NCBI RefSeq assembly: GCF_024380015.1
Contig: NZ_CP101508.1
Coordinates: 744,001 to 808,000, forward strand
Direction: 5' to 3'
Length of the DNA: 64,000 nt
Source of the DNA: Photobacterium atrarenae
GTDB taxonomy: Bacteria > Pseudomonadota > Gammaproteobacteria > Enterobacterales > Vibrionaceae
In this document: piece by piece, positions 54,000 through 64,000 of the stretch
Position numbering within the stretch: position 1 is the first letter of the stretch
Layout: every line of letters begins with the position of its first letter
The notes under the pieces: generated by a model
The model's database searches: none
Told to the model about the DNA's origin: nothing
The model's input: only the letters and a program-made list of their open reading frames with translations
Position numbers and translations under genes: made by a program

Positions 54000-55310
54000 A
54001 TGACACGTCTCCAGAATCTCACCACACGACAGGGTGAGCGCATCGCCGTCGTCAGCGGGTTACGAACCCCGTTCGCCCGCCAGGCCACGGCTTTTAACGG
54101 CGTCCCAGCCCTGGATATGGGGAAAATGGTCGTCAATGAAATGCTGCAACAAATGGATTTTGACCCGAAGCTGATTGAGCAGGTGGTATTCGGCCAGGTG
54201 GTACAGATGCCGGAAGCGCCGAACATTGCCCGCGAAATTGTGCTGGGCACCGGGATGAACATCGGCACCGATGCCTACAGTGTCACCCGCGCCTGTGCCA
54301 CCAGTTTTCAGGCGGCGGCCAATGTGGCCGAGAGTATTATCTCCGGCACGATTGATATCGGGATCGCCGGCGGCGCGGACTCCTCGTCTGTCCTGCCGAT
54401 TGGGGTGTCGAAAAAGCTCGCTGCCACCTTGCTGGCCCTGAGTAAGGCCAAGACGATGGGTAAGCGCCTCAAGCTGCTCAGCCAACTGAGCATGAAAGAT
54501 CTAATGCCGGTGCCGCCGGCAGTGGCGGAATATTCGACGGGTCTGAGCATGGGGCAGACGGCCGAGCAAATGGCCAAGAGCCACGGCATCACCCGCCAGG
54601 AGCAGGATGTGCTGGCCCACCGCTCGCACACGCTGGCCGCACAAGCCTGGAACGACGGCCTGATCCGTGATGAAGTGATCACCGCGTTCCCGGAGCCATA
54701 TCGGCAGTGGATCGATAAAGACAACAATATTCGGGAAAACTCCAGCCTGGAATCCTATGCCAAGCTGCGTCCGGCCTTTGATCGCAAGTTCGGTTCGGTC
54801 ACCGCGGCGAATGCCACCCCGCTGACTGATGGCGCGGCGGCGATTATGCTGATGCGCGAGGGCCGGGCCAAAGAGCTGGGCCTCAAGCCGCTCGGCTACA
54901 TTCGCTCTTATGCTTTTGCGGCGATTGGCGTCGAGCAGGACATGCTGATGGGGCCATCGTATGCCACGCCATTAGCGCTGGATCGCGCGGGCCTGAGCCT
55001 GTCGGATCTGACTCTGATCGATATGCACGAAGCCTTTGCGGCGCAGACCCTGGCCAACGTGAAGATGTTCGGCTCGAAGAAATTTGCCGAAGAGAAACTG
55101 GGCCGTAGCCAGGCGATTGGTGAGATTGATATGGACAAGTTCAATGTTCTGGGCGGCTCGATTGCCTACGGTCACCCGTTTGCGGCAACCGGCGCGCGAA
55201 TGATCACCCAAACCTTACGTGAGCTGCAACGCCGTGGCGGCGGTTTCGCGCTGAACACCGCTTGTGCAGCCGGGGGCTTAGGCGCTGCAATGATCCTGGA
55301 GGCAGAATAA
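54000..55310 (+). CDS. fadI: acetyl-CoA acyltransferase FadI (beta-oxidation thiolase)
   Basis: A 436-residue 3-ketoacyl-CoA thiolase, the length of E. coli FadI. The nucleophile is Cys99 in [12 protein letters not shown]. The C-terminal active-site blocks are [12 protein letters not shown] (His) and [13 protein letters not shown] (second Cys). It cleaves 3-ketoacyl-CoA with CoA to acetyl-CoA as the beta subunit of the FadIJ complex. AAAAGGAG precedes the ATG at 54000; an earlier in-frame start 30 bases upstream lacks one. Its stop overlaps the fadJ start by one base. A FadR-like operator sits at its promoter. Confidence 0.96.
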   Translation: MTRLQNLTTRQGERIAVVSGLRTPFARQATAFNGVPALDMGKMVVNEMLQQMDFDPKLIEQVVFGQVVQMPEAPNIAREIVLGTGMNIGTDAYSVTRACATSFQAAANVAESIISGTIDIGIAGGADSSSVLPIGVSKKLAATLLALSKAKTMGKRLKLLSQLSMKDLMPVPPAVAEYSTGLSMGQTAEQMAKSHGITRQEQDVLAHRSHTLAAQAWNDGLIRDEVITAFPEPYRQWIDKDNNIRENSSLESYAKLRPAFDRKFGSVTAANATPLTDGAAAIMLMREGRAKELGLKPLGYIRSYAFAAIGVEQDMLMGPSYATPLALDRAGLSLSDLTLIDMHEAFAAQTLANVKMFGSKKFAEEKLGRSQAIGEIDMDKFNVLGGSIAYGHPFAATGARMITQTLRELQRRGGGFALNTACAAGGLGAAMILEAE

Positions 55311-57421
55311 TGACCGAACACGTATCCGCATTTTCTTTATCTTACGCTGACAACGGTGTCGCCTGGCTGAAGGTCGATGTGCCGGAAGAGAAAATGAATA
55401 CCTTGCAGTCAGCCTTTGTTGAGCAGGTCTCCGAAGTGCTGGCTGAGCTGAAAACCAAGACGGACGTCAAGGGCCTGGTGGTCTATTCCGGTAAACCGGA
55501 TAACTTTATTGCCGGTGCCGATATCCGCATGCTGGATGCCTGTACCACGGCTGAAGAAGCTGAGCAGCTGGCCACCAAAGGACAGGAGCTGTTTGACGCA
55601 CTGGAGTCGCTGCCGTTTCACGTGGTCGCGGCGATCCATGGCCCGTGTCTGGGCGGCGGCCTGGAGCTGGCGCTGGCCTGTCACAGCCGGGTGTGCTCGG
55701 ATGATGACAAAACCCGCCTGGGTCTGCCGGAGGTCCAGCTGGGCCTGCTGCCGGGCTCGGGTGGCACCCAGCGTCTGCCGCGTTTGATTGGCGTGGCCAA
55801 TGCACTGGACATGATCCTGACCGGCAAGCAGCTGCGTGCGAAAAAGGCGAAAAAGCTGGGTGTGGTTGATGAATCCGTACCGCAGAGTATCCTGCTTGAG
55901 ATTGCTGAAAAGCAAGCGCTGAAGCCGAAACCGACACGCAAGCACACCTTCCAGGAGTGGGCACTGGGCGGCAATGCGCTGGGTCGCTCGCTGGTGTTTG
56001 ATCAGGCGGCGAAGAAAACCCGCGAGAAGACCCGCGGCAACTACCCGGCGGCAGATGCAATTCTGGAAGTCATCAAGTACGGTTTGCAATCGGGGCTGGA
56101 CAAAGGCCTGCGTCTGGAAGCCAAGCGCTTCGGCGAGCTGGTCATGACGCCGGAATCGGCGGCCCTGCGTAGCATCTTCTTCGCCACTACGGCGATGAAG
56201 AAAGAGACCGGTGCCGAGGCTGAGCCGGGCGCGGTCCGCCGTGTCGGCGTGCTGGGCGGCGGCCTGATGGGCGGCGGGATCAGCCATGTCACGGCAGTGA
56301 AGGCCGGTTATCCGGTGCGGATCAAAGATATCGCCAACGACGGCCTGCTCAATGCGATGGCTTACAATTACAAGCTGCTGGATAAGAAACGCAAACGCCG
56401 CATTATCAGCAAGGCGGAATTGCAAAAGCAGATGCTGTCGATCACCGGCGGCACGGATTACACCGGGTTCAACCATATCGATGTGGTGGTTGAAGCGGTG
56501 TTTGAAGATCTGAAACTCAAACACCAGATGGTGCGTGAGGTTGAGCAGCACGCTAAACCGGAGACCATTTTTGCGACCAATACGTCCTCGTTGCCGATCC
56601 ACCAGATCGCTGAAGCGGCGGAGCGTCCGGAACAAGTCGTCGGGCTGCACTATTTCAGCCCGGTTGAGAAAATGCCGCTGGTGGAAGTGATCCCCCATGC
56701 CGGCACGTCGCCGGAGACGGTCGCGACTGTGGTCGCTTTGGCCAAGAAGCAGGGCAAAACCCCGATTGTGGTCGGCGACAAGGCCGGGTTCTACGTCAAC
56801 CGGATCCTGGCACCTTACATGAACGAAGCGGCCAATGTCCTGCTTGGCGGTGAGCCGATTGAGCACTTGGATCAGGCGCTGCTCGACTTCGGTTTCCCGG
56901 TCGGCCCGATCACCCTGCTGGATGAGGTGGGTGTGGACATCGGTGCGAAAATTATGCCGATCCTGGTCAATGAACTGGGCGATCGCTTCCAGGGGCCGGA
57001 TGTGTTCGAGACCCTGCTCAATGACGGCCGCAAAGGGCGCAAGAGCGGCAAGGGCTTCTATCTGTATAACAGCAAGAAAAAGTCGGTCGATAAGAGCGTG
57101 TATAAGCTGCTGAATCTGCAGCCGGAGAAAAAAGCCGACGCCGAGACCATTGCGATTCGCTGTACCCTGATGATGCTCAACGAAGCCGCCCGTTGTCTGG
57201 ATGAAGGGGTGATCCGCTCACCGCGCGACGGGGATATCGGGGCGATTTTCGGGATTGGTTTCCCGCCGTTCCTGGGTGGCCCGTTCCGTTATATGGATCA
57301 GCTCGGTGCAGGTCGGGTGGTGGATCTGCTCAACGAATACGCCAATAAATATGGTGAGCGCTTCAAGCCGTGCGACAAGCTGGTTGCCATGGCACAAGAA
57401 AACCAGCGTTTTTATTCTTAA
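55310..57421 (+). CDS. fadJ: fatty acid oxidation complex subunit FadJ
   Basis: A 703-residue bifunctional enoyl-CoA hydratase / 3-hydroxyacyl-CoA dehydrogenase (E. coli FadJ has 714). The crotonase domain covers ~1-190, with oxyanion-hole segments [10 protein letters not shown] and [16 protein letters not shown]. The NAD-binding Rossmann motif [17 protein letters not shown] is at ~307-323, and the dehydrogenase catalytic segment [18 protein letters not shown] lies further along. GGAGG sits eight bases before the ATG at 55310, which shares an A with the fadI stop (TAATG), so the genes are co-translated. It forms the alpha subunit of the FadIJ complex, often used in anaerobic beta-oxidation. 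Confidence 0.96.
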   Translation: MTEHVSAFSLSYADNGVAWLKVDVPEEKMNTLQSAFVEQVSEVLAELKTKTDVKGLVVYSGKPDNFIAGADIRMLDACTTAEEAEQLATKGQELFDALESLPFHVVAAIHGPCLGGGLELALACHSRVCSDDDKTRLGLPEVQLGLLPGSGGTQRLPRLIGVANALDMILTGKQLRAKKAKKLGVVDESVPQSILLEIAEKQALKPKPTRKHTFQEWALGGNALGRSLVFDQAAKKTREKTRGNYPAADAILEVIKYGLQSGLDKGLRLEAKRFGELVMTPESAALRSIFFATTAMKKETGAEAEPGAVRRVGVLGGGLMGGGISHVTAVKAGYPVRIKDIANDGLLNAMAYNYKLLDKKRKRRIISKAELQKQMLSITGGTDYTGFNHIDVVVEAVFEDLKLKHQMVREVEQHAKPETIFATNTSSLPIHQIAEAAERPEQVVGLHYFSPVEKMPLVEVIPHAGTSPETVATVVALAKKQGKTPIVVGDKAGFYVNRILAPYMNEAANVLLGGEPIEHLDQALLDFGFPVGPITLLDEVGVDIGAKIMPILVNELGDRFQGPDVFETLLNDGRKGRKSGKGFYLYNSKKKSVDKSVYKLLNLQPEKKADAETIAIRCTLMMLNEAARCLDEGVIRSPRDGDIGAIFGIGFPPFLGGPFRYMDQLGAGRVVDLLNEYANKYGERFKPCDKLVAMAQENQRFYS

Positions 57422-57449
57422 CGTTTTTGACCTTAAGCGACCTCAACAA

Positions 57450-57477
57450 CACGGCCTGCATTGCAGGCCGTTTTTTT
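57450..57477 (+). terminator. intrinsic terminator of fadIJ
   Basis: ACGGCCTGCA / TGCAGGCCGT stem followed by T7. Confidence 0.9.
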
Positions 57478-57527
57478 GGCCTCTGGAAATCAAGACGCCA
57501 GGGAAGTTCACTTGGGTTGAGCGGGCT

Positions 57528-57869
57528 TCAACTCAGCCGTTTGGCCCAGTTTCCCTGATGCTGTTGCTTGCAATTTTCCTCACTGTCATAAATGACATGC
57601 CGGGTGATTGATTTGAGCTGGAGCCCCATCGCATTGAGCCGGGCCTGAATGAGGGCGTTCAACTGCGCCTGCGCTGCACTGGCGGTGAAGTTGGCGAGCT
57701 GTTCATTGGTTTCGAACACGCACACGATTTTTAAGCTGCCCGGAAAATTGGCATAATTCACCACGTGGGTCAGCCACTGAAAACCTTCGCAGGTGTCCAG
57801 CGCAAAATCACACACCTCGGTCAGCACGGCCCTGAGCTGATTGTCTGTCTTTTTATCTTGTTTTCGCAC
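57528..57869 (-). CDS. conserved small protein, often labelled Fis-family regulator
   Basis: A 113-residue soluble protein with a GTG start at 57867-57869 after AAAAGGTCATTT. It has the conserved-looking segments TEVCDFALDTCEGFQWLTHVVNYANFP and YDSEENCKQQHQGNW. Vibrio homologues I recall are labelled Fis-family transcriptional regulator, but no helix-turn-helix is visible, so that label is doubtful. It lies on the same strand just upstream of nothing else, between convergent fadJ and the M16 protease. The function is unknown. Confidence 0.7.
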   Translation of the reverse strand: MRKQDKKTDNQLRAVLTEVCDFALDTCEGFQWLTHVVNYANFPGSLKIVCVFETNEQLANFTASAAQAQLNALIQARLNAMGLQLKSITRHVIYDSEENCKQQHQGNWAKRLS

Positions 57870-57975
57870 AAATGACCTTTTCTAGGGTTGAAGCGGTGGT
57901 TCTCCCGCACGGAACGCATGCCGGACGATTGTTGGGCCTGGTCCGAAGCATGTGTCGGCCGGGTGGACAGCCCGC

Positions 57976-60741
57976 TCAGCGGGCTTTTTTCTGAAACTCA
58001 CTGACGGATTCGATCGACTCGCCGATCATCAGCGGCTCTAAGTTGCTGTGCGCCTGGCCCTGGCAGTGCATGATCAGCCGGTTGGCGGTGCGTGGTTTGA
58101 TGATATCGACCACAAAGCGCACCATGTCGGCCCGGGTCAGGGCACGCAGGGCCTCAGCAACCTTCTGGCGCTGGTTAAATTGCTCATCTTTATTACCGAT
58201 ACTGATCCAGTAACGTTGGGCCCGGGCGCGCAGGTTGGTGTCCGGCTCGGTGATCTGCGCCAGCAGTCCTTGTTTGCTGGCCTGCCACTGGGCTTCGTTG
58301 AGTTCCAGTAACACCAGGGCGAAAGCATTGGTGAACTCATCAATGGCCTCCGATAGCTGCGCCGGTGATGCGACCGGGGACTGGATATAGAGGATCAGGC
58401 CCGGATGGCGGTTGAGTGGCAGATTGGCGGTTCCGACCATATAACCCAGTTGCTGCCGGGTTCGCAATTCATGAAAGAAGGTGGACGACATCAGATGGTT
58501 GGCCAGAGTATAGAGAGCAATTTTGCGCGGTGTCGGCTTGCGTGACTGATAATACATCAGGATGGCTGAGTCGGCATGGTTGCAACTGACCTCGTAGCGC
58601 AGGGTACCGGACTGGCCGAGGCGTACCAGTGGTCGCTGGGACTCGCCATAGAGCTGATCGGTCACCCGGAAGGCATCTTTCAGCGTTTCAGCCAGCGCCA
58701 GGGCATCTTCTTTGCGCCAGTTGCCGTAGACAAAGGTGTCGATGTGCAACTCGGCAAACATGGCATCGACAAATGCCGGCAGCTCATCCACCGTCAGGGA
58801 TTCCAGTGCCTCCAGCAGCACCGGGAACGGTGGGTTATTCGGCTGCAGCAGACCGGTCAGCTGGTTAAACAGCTGCGAGATCGGTTTGTCCTCGGCGGCG
58901 TTGCGCCAGTTGCGCAGCATTTGTGCCTTGATGTTCTCGAATCGATCCGGGTCGAAGGAACGGTTGGCAAACCGATCCAGCAACAGCTGCATCAGCAGAG
59001 GCTGTTTTTCACTGAAGCCGGACAGTTGCAGGGTCACACCGCCCTGGTGGGCATAGAGGTTGTAGGACATCCCGGCAATTTCCGCCGGATAGGCGGACTC
59101 ATTAATCGCTTCGAGTAGCATTTCCACGCAGACCCGGGTTTTGACGATATTGCGTGGCGAGCTGACGGCATGGGGGCTGTCGATGGCGACATAGACCACC
59201 CCTTTCGGTACCCGGAATTCATGCTCTTGCTTATACCACAGGCGGAAGCCGGGCAGATCCTGGATCAGTTGTGGTGGTAGCTCGGCTTCCGCCGTCAGCG
59301 GGTAAGGGTCCAGCTGCTCGCAGAGGTACGGGTTGCGCTCGGGCAATTGCAGTGCCGACTCATCTCCCGGTTGCTGCCAGCGGCTGAGCTGTGCTTCACT
59401 AAATGGCTTGACGGCATATGGTGTGTGGTACCACTGCGCCACCCGGTTGTATTCCTGCCCCTGAGCGACCAGAACCAGGCGCATGTTGCCCGGCGTAAAG
59501 TAGTTGAGCAACTTGCGGATCAGCGGCTCATCATAGCCGGCCATCATGTAATCGCCGTAGATCACTTCTTCCGGCGTGTAATGGAACAGGTTCATCACCA
59601 GGTAGCTGACGGTATCGAGCGGGCGGCTTTTTTCCTGGTAGCGAAATGCCATTTCCAGTACGGAGCGTTTCTCCTCGTAGCGCCAGGCATCTAGTCCCTC
59701 GCGCTTGATCAGCTCGATATACTGGAATACGGTCGCGACAATCTCATCGATGTGCTTCAGCCCTTTCGGCGTCAGGTTGAGGCTGACGGTAAATTCGCGG
59801 AAGTTGCTGCCGCTGACGCCGCCCCCGGCTGCCAGGGTATTGATCAGGCCTCGGCTTTTCAGCACCGACATCAGGCTGCCGCTACCTTCGTTCCCCAACA
59901 AGTGGGCGATGTAAGACAGGGGCTTCTGGCGATAGTATTGATCAACCGAGGGCATGGTAAAGGACAGGGTGAGTTTGCGCACTTCCTTGATCGGTTCAAT
60001 GGCGATGAATTTGCCGCTCTCATTGGCGGTGAGCAGCGGCTCCTCGATTGCCGGCTTGGCAACGCCGGTATTGGGGATATGGTCAAAATAGGCCCGGGCA
60101 TAGCTTTCCAGCTGCTCTAAAGACTGCGGCCCCAGCAGTACCAGACACATCAGCTCTGCAGAGTAGTGGGTGCGGTAAAAATTAATCAGCTCATCTCGGA
60201 TCGAGTGCCCCTCGCGATCTTCCAGGGTGCCCAGATCGCCGACGGAAAATTTGGCAAACGGGTGCGCCGGGTTGATGGTTTCCTTGTGCACTTGATACAG
60301 GCGGCGGACATCATCTTTTATCTTCAGTTTGTACTCTGAGTCGACGGCCTGGCGCTCTTTGTCCAGCGCCTCTTCATTAAACAGCGGGGCGGTAAAAAAC
60401 TGGCCGAAGCGATCCAGCCCTTCGTCATAGGCATGGGGGCTGACTTCAAAAAAGTAGGTTGTGTTTTCTGTCCCGGTCCAGGCATTGTTGCTGCCGCCGC
60501 TGCGGTTGATAAAGGTCTGGAAGTCACCCACTTTAGGGTATTTTTCTGTGCCCAGAAACAACATGTGCTCGAGAAAGTGGGCCATGCCCTGACGGTCAAT
60601 CGGATCATCAAAGTGCCCGACGTTGACAGACAACGCGGCTGCGGAGCGGGGGGCCTCCGCATCATGTACCAGAAGTACCTTGAGTTGGTTATCTAAGGTC
60701 AGGTAGCGGTACTGCTTGAGATCGTTCGGACTGATATGCAC
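57976..60741 (-). CDS. insulinase-family (M16) metalloprotease, protease III-like
   Basis: A 921-residue M16 peptidase. The inverted zinc motif HXXEH is at His55-Glu58-His59 in GMAHFLEHMLFLGTEKYP, and the third ligand Glu lies in the KERQAVDSEYKLK segment (~136). Four homologous ~220-residue domains follow, with Arg/Tyr substrate-binding blocks late in the chain. It is similar in length to protease III (PtrA, 962) but opens MHISPNDLKQYRYLTLDNQL without a signal peptide, so it is predicted to be cytoplasmic. It probably degrades peptides of under about 70 residues. Convergent with fadIJ and divergent from sixA. Confidence 0.9.
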   Translation of the reverse strand: MHISPNDLKQYRYLTLDNQLKVLLVHDAEAPRSAAALSVNVGHFDDPIDRQGMAHFLEHMLFLGTEKYPKVGDFQTFINRSGGSNNAWTGTENTTYFFEVSPHAYDEGLDRFGQFFTAPLFNEEALDKERQAVDSEYKLKIKDDVRRLYQVHKETINPAHPFAKFSVGDLGTLEDREGHSIRDELINFYRTHYSAELMCLVLLGPQSLEQLESYARAYFDHIPNTGVAKPAIEEPLLTANESGKFIAIEPIKEVRKLTLSFTMPSVDQYYRQKPLSYIAHLLGNEGSGSLMSVLKSRGLINTLAAGGGVSGSNFREFTVSLNLTPKGLKHIDEIVATVFQYIELIKREGLDAWRYEEKRSVLEMAFRYQEKSRPLDTVSYLVMNLFHYTPEEVIYGDYMMAGYDEPLIRKLLNYFTPGNMRLVLVAQGQEYNRVAQWYHTPYAVKPFSEAQLSRWQQPGDESALQLPERNPYLCEQLDPYPLTAEAELPPQLIQDLPGFRLWYKQEHEFRVPKGVVYVAIDSPHAVSSPRNIVKTRVCVEMLLEAINESAYPAEIAGMSYNLYAHQGGVTLQLSGFSEKQPLLMQLLLDRFANRSFDPDRFENIKAQMLRNWRNAAEDKPISQLFNQLTGLLQPNNPPFPVLLEALESLTVDELPAFVDAMFAELHIDTFVYGNWRKEDALALAETLKDAFRVTDQLYGESQRPLVRLGQSGTLRYEVSCNHADSAILMYYQSRKPTPRKIALYTLANHLMSSTFFHELRTRQQLGYMVGTANLPLNRHPGLILYIQSPVASPAQLSEAIDEFTNAFALVLLELNEAQWQASKQGLLAQITEPDTNLRARAQRYWISIGNKDEQFNQRQKVAEALRALTRADMVRFVVDIIKPRTANRLIMHCQGQAHSNLEPLMIGESIESVSEFQKKAR

Positions 60742-61097
60742 GAGAAGCGCCTATTTTTTTGTAAATTAAGCTAATTATGACGCTCATTACTAAGGCTGGC
60801 AAATCGGTACGCGAGGCGGCGGCAGCCTTGTCCGGGATGGTTTTCGCCCACCGGTTCGCGATCTTTCGGGCGGGTCGTTTGCTGTGTCACGCTTCGGTCA
60901 CAGAAACGGCGGTATGGCTATCTTGCACCGGCAGGACTTGTTAGCATAGCGGCATCATCAATTGTGAATTTGACCCGGTTTACACCAGAACCCAATGGCA
61001 GTGAATTTGTTTCTCCGCAAGAGCAAGTGCTCCGCGCAAGAGATAGCAACTGCCACGGTCTGGATCGGTATAGGGTGAATGTGACTGGATAGGCAAT
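60742..61097. other. divergent region, M16 protease / sixA
   Basis: A 356-base gap that must hold two divergent promoters. I see a direct repeat GTCAC near 60886-60900 within TGTGTCACGC...GGTCACA, which is not a spaced CRP site. No gene or RNA was recognised. Confidence 0.4.
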
Positions 61098-61571
61098 ATG
61101 CGAATTTATATTATGCGTCACGGTGAAGCAGAGACGTTTGCGCCGACGGATGCGGAGCGACCGTTAACCGGACGGGGTCAACAGCACTCTGAGCAAATGG
61201 CGCTGCAACTGGCCAGCCAGTTGTCCGACCGGTTGGATTTGGTTTGGGTGAGCCCCTATTTGCGCGCTCAGCAAACCTGGCAAGCTATGGCGCAGCACCT
61301 GCCTGCCCCGAAGAAGTTGATGACGGTTGATGACATCACGCCATACGGACAGGCTGATGATGTGGCGACGTATCTGAAAGCGGTGATCACCGTCGAGCAG
61401 CCGCAAACTGTGCTGATCGTGTCGCACTTGCCGTTGGTGGGTTACCTCGCCGCTGAGCTGGTGCCGGATCTGCCGCCGCCGATGTACCGTACTTCCGCGA
61501 TTGCGGCGATTGACTATCAACCGGAAGCGGAGATAGCCGAGTTTTTATGGCAGGCCAACCCGGAAGGATAA
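61098..61571 (+). CDS. sixA: phosphohistidine phosphatase SixA
   Basis: A 157-residue histidine phosphatase (E. coli SixA 161). The catalytic RHGE is at residues 7-10 (IYIMRHGEAET), and the second histidine is in VLIVSHLPLVGYLAAEL. SixA removes phosphate from phosphohistidine domains, in E. coli on the nitrogen-related PTS protein NPr. In E. coli it follows fadJ directly; here an M16 protease and a small gene lie between, so the neighbourhood is partly kept. GGATAGGCAAT precedes the ATG. Confidence 0.93.
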   Translation: MRIYIMRHGEAETFAPTDAERPLTGRGQQHSEQMALQLASQLSDRLDLVWVSPYLRAQQTWQAMAQHLPAPKKLMTVDDITPYGQADDVATYLKAVITVEQPQTVLIVSHLPLVGYLAAELVPDLPPPMYRTSAIAAIDYQPEAEIAEFLWQANPEG

Positions 61572-61737
61572 CGCGCGAAAAAATTGCCAACCGGGGTTAA
61601 GGAAACCCGGCAGGCTGCCGATAAAAGCCATAGCTATTTTTTATGGCGTGGTGAATGGTTTGGCGTAGCTTTGGTTGCGTCATACCGGGATCGGATGCCA
61701 TCCTATTGACCGGACAAGAATTGATAAAGTTATTGCT

Positions 61738-62097
61738 ATGAAAGGAATAATACTCGCGTTGCTGGGAATTGTGCTGTTGGTTGGTTGTGTTCAGGGGCCA
61801 AGATCACCGCAGATTAATGCCAATGGTGCGATCAAGTGGGCCAACGGTACGCGTGAAGAAATGCATATTTCGGCATCGGGCAGTACCCTGACATTTGCCG
61901 TGCCGCCAAGCCTGTTCGGCCCGGGGGGCGTGACGATTTTTTCCCGGATTGACAGTGCCCGTAACGGCAACTGTGAGCATTATTACAGCGAAGGGGCGGT
62001 TAAAACCCGGATGCAGATCTGCGATAGCGGTGAAGTGACCCTGATAGTCGATGGCCGGGTGATTAATGTCGGCGCCCTGGCGAAATACGTCTATTAA
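61738..62097 (+). CDS. small lipoprotein
   Basis: A 119-residue lipoprotein with lipobox LVGC (Cys17) and +2 residue Gln, so outer-membrane localisation is expected. The mature part has alternating strand character (MHISASGSTLTFAVPPSLFG; MQICDSGEVTLIVDGRV) and two additional cysteines (NCEHYY and QICDSG) that could form a disulfide. I recognise no family. It lies 166 bases after sixA on the same strand. The function is unknown. Confidence 0.6.
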   Translation: MKGIILALLGIVLLVGCVQGPRSPQINANGAIKWANGTREEMHISASGSTLTFAVPPSLFGPGGVTIFSRIDSARNGNCEHYYSEGAVKTRMQICDSGEVTLIVDGRVINVGALAKYVY

Positions 62098-62120
62098 TCT
62101 TTGGGTGGCACATTAAGAGA

Positions 62121-62155
62121 AAGCGGCGAGCTGCACCGGGTACAACTCGCCGCTT
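62121..62155. terminator. GC-rich hairpin between lipoprotein gene and smrB
   Basis: AAGCGGCGAG / CTCGCCGCTT, a perfect 10-base stem with a 15-base loop between convergent genes. It has no T-run. Confidence 0.6.
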
Positions 62156-62176
62156 GAATCCAGCTATCCGGCGCAA

Positions 62177-62707
62177 CTAGCGCTCGGGAATATCAATCAG
62201 CACCAGCAGGGCGCCGTCACCGCCAAACTCGAGTGGTGCCTGGTGAAAGGCCATCACATCCGGATGCTGGGCCAGCCACTGCGGTGCTTTTTGCTTCAGG
62301 ATGTGCTTGCCGATGCCGTGCATCACACAGGCACAGGCAACATTTTCCTTGATACAGGCGGCAATCATCGCCGCCAGCTCGCGCTTGGCCTCCCGCTGGG
62401 TCATGCCGTGCATATCCAGGTACATATCGGGTACGTATACGCCGCGGCGCAGCTTTTTCACTTCATATTTTGATACCCCGGTACGGGCATACTGGGTTGG
62501 CCCGTGCTCATCCAGATGGGGTTCGAATTCATCAGAAAAGTAAAATTCGTGGTTCTGGGACTCTTTTTCTGACACTTTGGGGCGATTCGCCTTCGGGCTC
62601 TGTCGGCGCGGCGCGATTATGGTATCATGCGACAACTTTTTTACGCCCTTAACCGCATCCTGAAAGAGTGCCAGTTCATCTTCCAGGGTCAGATCTTTTT
62701 TACTCAT
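62177..62707 (-). CDS. smrB: ribosome rescue factor SmrB (Smr-domain endonuclease)
   Basis: A 176-residue Smr-domain protein, close to E. coli SmrB (YfcN, 183). SmrB cuts mRNA at collided ribosomes. The N-terminal half is basic and extended. The Smr domain covers ~95-172 with DMHGMTQREAKREL and VMHGIGKHILKQKAPQWL, the conserved HGxG and DxH motifs. The start ATG at 62705-62707 gives MSKKDLTLEDELALF as expected. It is divergent from prmB with only 53 bases between the starts, which is also the E. coli arrangement. Confidence 0.92.
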   Translation of the reverse strand: MSKKDLTLEDELALFQDAVKGVKKLSHDTIIAPRRQSPKANRPKVSEKESQNHEFYFSDEFEPHLDEHGPTQYARTGVSKYEVKKLRRGVYVPDMYLDMHGMTQREAKRELAAMIAACIKENVACACVMHGIGKHILKQKAPQWLAQHPDVMAFHQAPLEFGGDGALLVLIDIPER

Positions 62708-62760
62708 AATGAAATTCCAACAACTCTATAGCGGTATTGTAGCGTCATTCGGAGGCTATT

Positions 62761-63693
62761 TTGGATAAGATTTTTGTCGACGAGGCTGTCAACGAACTTC
62801 ATACATTGCAGGACATGCTACGTTGGACGGTTAGCCGTTTCAATGCTGCCGGTCTTTTTTATGGTCACGGGACAGATAACGCCTGGGACGAGGCGGTACA
62901 GCTGGTACTGCCAACGCTGTATCTGCCTTTAGATATCCCGTCAGAAGTGCGTTTTTCCCGCCTGACCAGCAGTGAGCGCCTGCGTATTGTTGAGCGGGTG
63001 ATCCGCCGGATCAATGAGCGGACACCGGTCGCGTACCTGACCAACAAGGCCTGGTTCTGCGGCTTGGAATTCTTCGTCGACGAGCGGGTGTTGGTGCCAC
63101 GCTCTCCGATCGGGGAGCTGATTGAGAATGGCTTCGAACCGTTCCTTGCGGAGCCGCCAACCCGGATCATGGATTTGTGTACCGGCTCTGGTTGTATCGG
63201 CATCGCTTGTGCCCATGCGTTCCCGGACGCCGAAGTGGACATCGTCGATATCTCGACTGATGCGCTGGCGGTGGCCGAGCAGAACATTCATGATCACGGG
63301 CTGGAGCAGCAGGTGATCCCGCTGCGCTCGGATCTGCTGCGCGATGTACCAAAAGATCAATATGACTTGATCGTCTCCAACCCCCCATATGTGGATCAGG
63401 AAGACATGGACAGCCTGCCGGATGAGTTCCGCCATGAGCCGGAGCTGGGTCTGGCAGCCGGAAGCGATGGTCTGAAGCTGGTGCGCCGGATCCTGGCCAA
63501 CGCCCCGGATTACCTGAAAGAGAACGGGGTGCTGATCTGTGAGGTGGGCAACTCCATGGTTCACATGGAAGAGCAGTACCCGAACATTCCATTTACCTGG
63601 ATTGAGTTTGAAAACGGTGGCCACGGTGTATTCATGATGACCCGTGAGCAGCTGGTGGCTTGCCAGGATGAATTTAAGCTGTATCGCGATTAA
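62761..63693 (+). CDS. prmB: 50S ribosomal protein L3 N5-glutamine methyltransferase PrmB
   Basis: A 310-residue SAM-dependent methyltransferase that methylates a glutamine of ribosomal protein L3, as in E. coli PrmB. The start codon is TTG at 62761, placed by GGAGG a few bases before it and by the family's opening [21 protein letters not shown]. The SAM loop is [20 protein letters not shown], and the catalytic NPPY lies in [13 protein letters not shown]. It ends just before a bidirectional terminator. aroC, its partner in E. coli, is elsewhere in the window. Confidence 0.94.
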   Translation: MDKIFVDEAVNELHTLQDMLRWTVSRFNAAGLFYGHGTDNAWDEAVQLVLPTLYLPLDIPSEVRFSRLTSSERLRIVERVIRRINERTPVAYLTNKAWFCGLEFFVDERVLVPRSPIGELIENGFEPFLAEPPTRIMDLCTGSGCIGIACAHAFPDAEVDIVDISTDALAVAEQNIHDHGLEQQVIPLRSDLLRDVPKDQYDLIVSNPPYVDQEDMDSLPDEFRHEPELGLAAGSDGLKLVRRILANAPDYLKENGVLICEVGNSMVHMEEQYPNIPFTWIEFENGGHGVFMMTREQLVACQDEFKLYRD

Positions 63694-63715
63694 GCAATAC
63701 GATGGCTATGAAAAC

Positions 63716-63745
63716 AAAAAACCGAAGCGCAGGCTTCGGTTTTTT
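63716..63745. terminator. bidirectional terminator, prmB / queC
   Basis: ACCGAAGC / GCTTCGGT stem with a GCAG loop, flanked by A-run and T6. Confidence 0.88.
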
Positions 63746-63788
63746 GATGGTTTTAGCGGCAGCTTTTGCATCATCCGACGGCGGAGAT

Positions 63789-64000
63789 TCAGGCCTTCGC
63801 TTGCTGTTGTTTGGCAACCAGCTCGGCCATGATCTCTGATTGATTTTTAAGGTAATCTTCCAGCCCGGCGCGGCGCAGATCGCAAGACGGGCAGTCGCCG
63901 CAGCCGTCACCAATCACACCATTGTAGCAAGTCAGGGTTTTTTCCCGGACAAAATTCAGCTTGCCGTATTGATCGGCCAGCGCCCAGGTTTCGGCTTTGT
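63789..64000 (-). CDS. queC: 7-cyano-7-deazaguanine synthase, C-terminal part (truncated by window edge)
   Basis: The last ~70 residues of QueC, which makes preQ0 for queuosine biosynthesis. They are recognised by the zinc-binding pattern [22 protein letters not shown], with four cysteines (C-X8-C-X2-C-X2-C) preceded by EKTLT, and by [13 protein letters not shown] upstream. The stop is at 63789-63791. The gene continues beyond the right edge on the minus strand, so length and start cannot be judged. Convergent with prmB. Confidence 0.88.
   Translation of the reverse strand, partial: KAETWALADQYGKLNFVREKTLTCYNGVIGDGCGDCPSCDLRRAGLEDYLKNQSEIMAELVAKQQQAKA

Noticed and set aside
55409..56866. 485-codon minus-strand ORF
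   Set aside because: Antisense shadow of fadJ, with no family signature and no ribosome site.
60880..60905. CRP-like TGTG...TCACA before sixA
   Set aside because: Half-site spacing is wrong; the GTCAC copies are direct, not inverted.

Overview
The window looks like a chromosomal segment of a marine gammaproteobacterium of the family Vibrionaceae. The indicators are paired fadL genes beside fadI-fadJ-sixA, the sigma factor/DUF3379 pair next to fadL, a DUF3360 transporter beside pflB, a tandem tRNA-Tyr array, and a chitin-oligosaccharide-type binding protein. Base composition appears richer in GC than most Vibrio, so a Photobacterium-like member is possible, but the genus cannot be fixed from sequence alone. 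Nearly everything is ordinary core genome. No insertion sequence, integrase, prophage or CRISPR array was seen.

Layout. 1-12 kb: ackA (3' end cut off by the window edge), yfbV, a DUF6172 gene, a three-gene ABC importer of the TrpX type, a ChaN-like lipoprotein, rlmA, a sensor kinase with an NtrC-like regulator whose ATPase domain is degenerate, and yfbU. 12-25 kb: an anaerobic pyruvate/formate block with a FocA-CBS fusion, a LysR regulator, pflA, a chemoreceptor, pflB, a DUF3360 membrane transporter with an FNR-like box upstream, and ycaO. 25-35 kb: an orphan CBP-like binding protein, a complete basic-amino-acid ABC importer, xthA, glsB, yqjG and a REC-TPR protein. 34.9-35.6 kb: five tRNA-Tyr genes in tandem.

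35.8-45.4 kb: an RND adaptor/pump pair, then a poorly characterised envelope cluster. It holds one inner-membrane-anchored protein, three lipoproteins (two LPP20-like, one CsgG/LpoB-like) and an MltC-like lytic transglycosylase, and is the best candidate here for an undescribed system. 45.6-49 kb: rluF, aroC and a TRIC-family channel. 49-57.4 kb: a fatty-acid block with two FadL porins, an ECF sigma factor with its DUF3379 partner, and fadI-fadJ. Three FadR-like operators sit in front of fadL-1, fadL-2 and fadIJ, which suggests one regulon for import and beta-oxidation. 57.5-64 kb: a small conserved protein, an M16 protease, sixA, a small lipoprotein, smrB, prmB, and the C-terminal part of queC at the right edge.

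Functions are inferred from recognised family motifs, lengths and gene order. No database search was run.
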